NCBI GenBank assembly: GCA_028671895.1
Contig: JAPMAC010000197.1
Span: 7,233,501 to 7,297,500, forward strand
DNA length: 64,000 bases
Direction: 5' to 3'
Source: Oenanthe sinensis
Taxonomy: Eukaryota > Streptophyta > Magnoliopsida > Apiales > Apiaceae
This document shows, in pieces, positions 59,401 to 64,000 of this stretch. The position numbers were made by a program, and so were the translations under genes. Each line of letters begins with the position of its first letter. Within the stretch, counting starts at the first letter, position 1. The notes under the pieces were generated by a model, which had not been told where the DNA came from, ran no database searches, and worked only from the letters and a program-made list of their open reading frames with translations.

Positions 59401-61094
59401 ATAAACCTACAACAAGTTGTGTCCCTTTTCAAACAAGTAAAGAATGAAGCTACAAGTTATTTCCAAGTTCGAACGAGTCAAGAATTAAGTCCCAAATTTT
59501 TACGGAATGTTTTCATGTTCAAATGTTCCATGAATGATCCTACAAGTGTTTAAAAATTATTTTCTAGTACAAATGAGTCAAGAATGAAGCTACAAACATT
59601 TTCAAGTTCGAACAAGTCAAGAATGAAGCCTCAAATTGTTACGAATTGCTTTCATGTTAATATGAGCTAAGAATGATCCTAAGAGAGTTTATATGTTGTT
59701 TCCATGTTCAAACGAGTCAAGAATGAAGCTATAAGTTGTTTCAAAGTTCGAACGAGTCAACAATAAAGTCTCAAATTGTTACGGAATGTTTTCATGTTAA
59801 AATGAGCCAAGAATGATCATACAAGAATTTACAAGTTATTTCCATGTTTAAACGAATCAAGAATGAAGCTACAAGTTGTTTCCAGGTTCGAATGAGTCAG
59901 GAATGATGTCTTAAATTGTTATGAAATGTTTTCATGTTCAAATGAACCAAGAATGATCGTACAAAAGTTTACAAGTTGTTTCCTTATAAAAATGAGTAAA
60001 GAATGAATCTACAAACGTTTTCAAATTCGAACGAGTCAGGAATGAAGCTACAACTTGTTTCCAAGTTCTAACGAGTCAAGAATGAAGTCTAAAATTGTTA
60101 TAGAATGTTTTCATGTTCAAATGTGCCGAGAATGATCCTACAAGTTATTTTCAAGTTCGAACGAGTCAAGAATGAAGTCTCAAATTTTTATGGAATGTTT
60201 TCATGTTCAAATGAACCAAGAATAATGCTACAAGAGTTTGCAAGTTATTTCCATGTAAAAATGAGTCAAGAATGAAGCTACGAACGTTTTCAAGTTCGAA
60301 CAAGTCAAGAATGAAGCCTCAAATTGTTACGAATTGCTTTCATGTTAATATGAGCTAAGAATGATCCTAAAAGAGTTTACATGTTGTTTCCATGTTCAAA
60401 CGAGTCAAGAATGAAGCTACAAGTTATTTTCAAGTTCGAACGAGTCAAGAATAAAGTCTCAAATTATTACGGAATGTTTTCATGTTAAAATGAGCCAAGA
60501 ATGATTATACAAGAGTTTACAAGTTGTTTCCATGTTTAAACGAATCAAGAATGAAGCTACAAGTTGTTTCCTGGTTCGAATGAGTCAATAATGATGTCTT
60601 AAATTGTTATTGATTGTTTTCATGTTAAAATGAGCCAAGAATGAATCAACAAAAGTTTACAAGTTATTTCCATTTTCAAACGAGTAAAGAATGAAGCTAC
60701 AAGTTATTTCCAAGTTCGAACGAGTCAAGAATGATTTCTCAAATTTTTACGGAATTTTTTCATGTTCAAATGAACCAAGAATGATCCTACAAAAGTTTAC
60801 AAGTTGTTTCCTTATAAAAATGAGTCAAGAATGAAGCTACAAACGTTTTGAAGTTTAAACGAGTCAAGAATGAAGCCTCAAATTGCTACGAATTGCTTTC
60901 ATGTTAAAATGAGCGAAGAATGATCCTATAAGAGTTTACAAATAGTTTTCATGTTCAAATGAATCAGGAATGAAGCTACAACTTGTTTCCAAGTTCGAAC
61001 GAGTCGAGAATGAAGTCTCAAATTGTTATAGAATGTTTTCATGTTCAAATGTGCCAAGAATGATCCTAGAGGAGTTTACAAGTTGTTTTCTTGT
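56403..61094. repeat. 4,692-bp satellite higher-order repeat, copy 2
   Basis: The marker GCAAGTGAGCGTAAAATTA is at 52081, 56773 and 61465, exactly 4,692 bp apart each time. The copy is nearly identical over its full length. Confidence 0.93.
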
Positions 61095-64000
61095 ACAAAC
61101 GAGTCAAGAATGAAGCTACAAATGTTTTCAAGTTCGAACGAGTCAATAATTAAACCTCAAATTGTTACGAATTGCTTTCATGTTAAAATGAGCCAAGAAT
61201 GATCCTACAAGAGTTCACAAGTTGTTTCCATGTTCAAACGAGTCAAGAATGAAGCTACAAGTTGTTTCCAAATTAAAACGAGTCAATAATGAACTCTAAA
61301 ATTGTTATTGATTTCTTTAATGTTCAAATCAGCCAAGAATGAATCTACAAAAGTTTACAAGTTATTTCCATGTTCGAACGAGTCAAGAATGAAGCTACAA
61401 GTTCTTTCCAAGTTTGAACGAGTCAAGAATGAAGTTCTTAAATTGTTACGGAATGTTTTCATGTGCAAGTGAGCGTAAAATTATATAACAAGAGCTTACA
61501 AGTTTTTTTAATGTTCAAACGAGTCAAGAATGAAGGTACAAGTTGTTTCTAAGTTCAAACGAGTCAAGAATTAAATCTCAAATTGTTACGGATTGTTTTC
61601 GTGTTAAAATGAGAAAAGAATGATCATACAAGAGTTTACAAGTTGTTTCCATCTTTAAACGAATCAAGAATGAAGCTACAAGTTGTTTACAGGTTTAAAC
61701 GAGTCAAGAATGAAGTCTTAAATTGTTACTGATTGTTTTCATGTTCAAATGAGACAAGAATAAACTTACAAGAGTTTACAAGTTGTTTTCATTTTCAAAC
61801 GAGTCAAGAATGAAGCTACAGGTTGTTTCAAGTTTGAACGAGTCATGAATGAAGTCTCAAATTAATACGGAATGTTTTCATGGTCAAATGAACCAAGAAT
61901 GATCCTACAAGAGTTTACAAGTTGTTTCTTTGTAAAAATGAGTCAAGAATGAAGCTACAAACATTTTCAAGCACGAATGAGTCAAGAATGAAGCCTCAAA
62001 TTATTACGAATGCTTTCATGTTAAAATGAGCGAAGAATGATCCTATAAGAGTTTACAAATTGTTTCCATGTTCAAATGAATCAGGAATGAAGCTACAAGT
62101 TGTTATAGAATGTTTTCATGTTCAAATGTTCCAAGAATGATCCTACAAGAGTTTACAAGTTATTTTCTAGTACAAACGAGTCAAGAATGAAGCTACAAAA
62201 ATTTTCAAGTTCAAACAAGTCAAGAATGAAGCCTCAAATTGTTACGAATTGCTTTCATGTTAATATGAGCTAAGAATGATCCTAAGAGAGTTTATATGTT
62301 GTTTCCATGTTCAAACGAGTCAAGAATGAAGCTAAAAGTTGTTTCCAAGTTCGAACGAGTCAACAATAAAGTCTCAAATTGTTATGGAATGTTTTCATGT
62401 TAAAATGAGCTAAGAATGATCATACAAGAATTTACAAGTTGTTTCCATGTTTAAACGAATCAAGAATGAAGCTACAAGTTGTTTCCAGGTTCGCATGAGT
62501 CAAGAACGAAGTCTTAGATTGTTATTGATTGTTTTCATATTCAAATGATACAAGAATAAACCTACAAGAGTTTGCAAGTTGTTTCCATTTTTAAATGAGT
62601 AAAGAATGAAGATATAAGTTATTTTCAAGTTCGAACAGGTCAAGAATGAAGTCTCAATTTTTTACGGAATGTTTTCATGTTCAAATGAACCATGAATGAT
62701 CCTACAAAAGTTTACAACATGTTTCATTGTAAAAATGAGTCAAGAATGAAGCAACAAATGTTTTCAAGTTCGAACGAGTCAAGAATGAAGCCCAAAATTG
62801 ACACGAATTGCTTTCATGTTAAAATGAGCGAAGAATGGTCCTATAAGAGTTTATAAATTGTTTCCATGTTCAAATGAATCAGGAATGAAGCTACATCATG
62901 TTTCCAAGTTCGAACGAGTCAAGAATGAAGTCTCAAATTGTTATAGAATGTTTTCATGTTCAAATGTGCCAGGAATGATCCTACAAGAGTTTACAAGTTG
63001 TTTCCTTGTAGAAACGAGTCAAGAATGAAGCTACAAACATATTCAAGTTCGAACGAGTCAAGAATGAAGCCTCAAATTGTTACGAATTGCTTTCATGTTA
63101 ATATGAGCTAAGAATGATCCTAAAAGAGTTTACAAGTTGTTTCCATGTTCAAACAAATCAAGAATGAAGCTACACGTTGTTTCCAAATTCGAACGAGTCT
63201 TGAATAAAGTCTCAAATTGTTACGGAATGTTTTCATGTTCAAATGAGCCAAGAATGATACTACAAGAGTTTACAATTTATTTCCTTGTACAAACGAGTCA
63301 AGAATGAAGCTACAAACATTTTCAAGTTCGAATGAGTCAAGAATGAAACCTCAAATTGTTTCAAATTACTTTCATTTTAAAATGAGCCAAGAATGATCCT
63401 ACAAGAGTTTACATGTTGTTTCCATGTTCACACGAGTCCAGAATGAATCTACAAGTTGTTTCCAAGTTTGAATGAGTCAAGAATGATGTCTTTAATTGTT
63501 ACATAATGTATTCATGTTCAAATGAGCCAAGAATGATCATGCAAGAGTTTACAAATTGTTTCTTTGTACAAACGAGTCAAGAATGAAGCTACAAATGTTA
63601 TCAAGTTCGAACGAGTCAAGAATTAAACCTTAAATTGTTACAAATTGCTTTCATGTTAAAATGAGCCAAGAATGATCCTACAAGAGTTCACAAGTTGTTT
63701 CCATGTTCAAACGAGTCAAGAATGAAGCTACAAGTTGTTTCCAAATTCAAACGTGTTAATAATGAACTCTAAAATTGCTACTGATTTCTTTAATGTTCAA
63801 ATCAGCCAAGAATGAACCTACAAAAGTTTATATGTTGTTTCCATGTTCGAACGAGTCAAGAATGATTCTACAAGTTGTTTCCAAGTTTGAACAAGTCAAG
63901 AATGAAGTTCTCAAAGTGTTACGGAATGTTTTCATGTGTAAATGAGCATAAAATGATATAACAAGAGCTTACAAGTTGTTTCCATATTCAAACGAATCAA
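61095..64000. repeat. 4,692-bp satellite higher-order repeat, copy 3 (cut by window end)
   Basis: 2,906 bp of the third copy. About six substitutions against copy 2 noticed (for example near 61615, 62505, 62539, 62635, 63413 and 63939). Confidence 0.92.

Larger units (their letters stand above)
45144..64000. repeat. Satellite array, right block, continuing past the window
   Basis: At least 18.8 kb, roughly 130 units of the same 140-bp family as the left block. Unit consensus parts: TTGTTTCCATGTTCAAACGA, GAGTCAAGAATGAAGCTACAAG, the second subunit with TTCCAAGTTCGAACGAG, and the third with TTTTCATGTTCAAATGAGCC and GATCCTACAAGAG. Higher-order periods differ along the block (separate entries). 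No ORFs, no retroelement domains and no GC-rich parts inside. Confidence 0.97.

Noticed and set aside
45144..64000. Regularly spaced repeats that could look like a CRISPR array
   Set aside because: All positions of the unit are repetitive, there are no unique spacers and no cas genes, and the context is a plant genome.

Overview
This is nuclear DNA from a flowering plant, probably a eudicot, although the species cannot be told from the sequence. It is AT-rich. I recognise no intact host gene, and nearly everything I can assign is nested LTR retrotransposons or a satellite array. Plant features include Ty1/copia and Ty3/gypsy elements primed by initiator tRNA-Met, a SIRE-type copia element with an extra 3' ORF, and a gypsy element with LTRs of nearly 5 kb. 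A pericentromeric, knob-like or centromeric location is plausible, but that is inference.

Layout. 1-4654: old low-coding sequence with a 92-bp tandem repeat, an LTR-like stretch with a TATA box, and a degraded coding region of unknown origin. 4655-25210: a decayed Ty3/gypsy element on the + strand. Its 5' LTR has lost about 2.2 kb, its interior is pseudogenised, and its 3' LTR (about 4.9 kb) is split by a 9,011-bp Ty1/copia element at 12775-21785. That copia element has a GTTAG target duplication, a 1,321-codon gag-pol with all catalytic residues, and two 1,554-bp LTRs differing at one base, so it is very young and may be functional. 25211-33640: a decayed SIRE-type copia element on the - strand (3' env-like ORF, RNase H/RT, integrase, GAG-pre-integrase). 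It is interrupted by a 3,838-bp solo LTR (29562-33399, target duplication CAGAT) related to the gypsy LTR.

33641-36350 and 45144-64000: one satellite family with a 140-bp unit made of three related subunits of about 40, 40 and 60 bp. Higher-order periods change along the array: about 1.66 kb on the left, 1.64-1.68 kb at 45-49 kb, 1,359 bp at about 48.5-51.9 kb, and 4,692 bp from 51711 to the window end with nearly identical copies. The array is split by a decayed copia composite on the - strand (36351-45143), a relative of the young element. Its order is unusual: truncated LTR, leader, gag-pol, full LTR, second truncated leader.

Relative order of events: the SIRE element and the gypsy element with its solo-LTR relative are older, and the young copia insertion is the latest transposition. 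The 4,692-bp satellite amplification is also recent. I found no unknown multi-gene system. The most notable structures are the layered satellite, the odd copia composite in it, and the young intact copia element.
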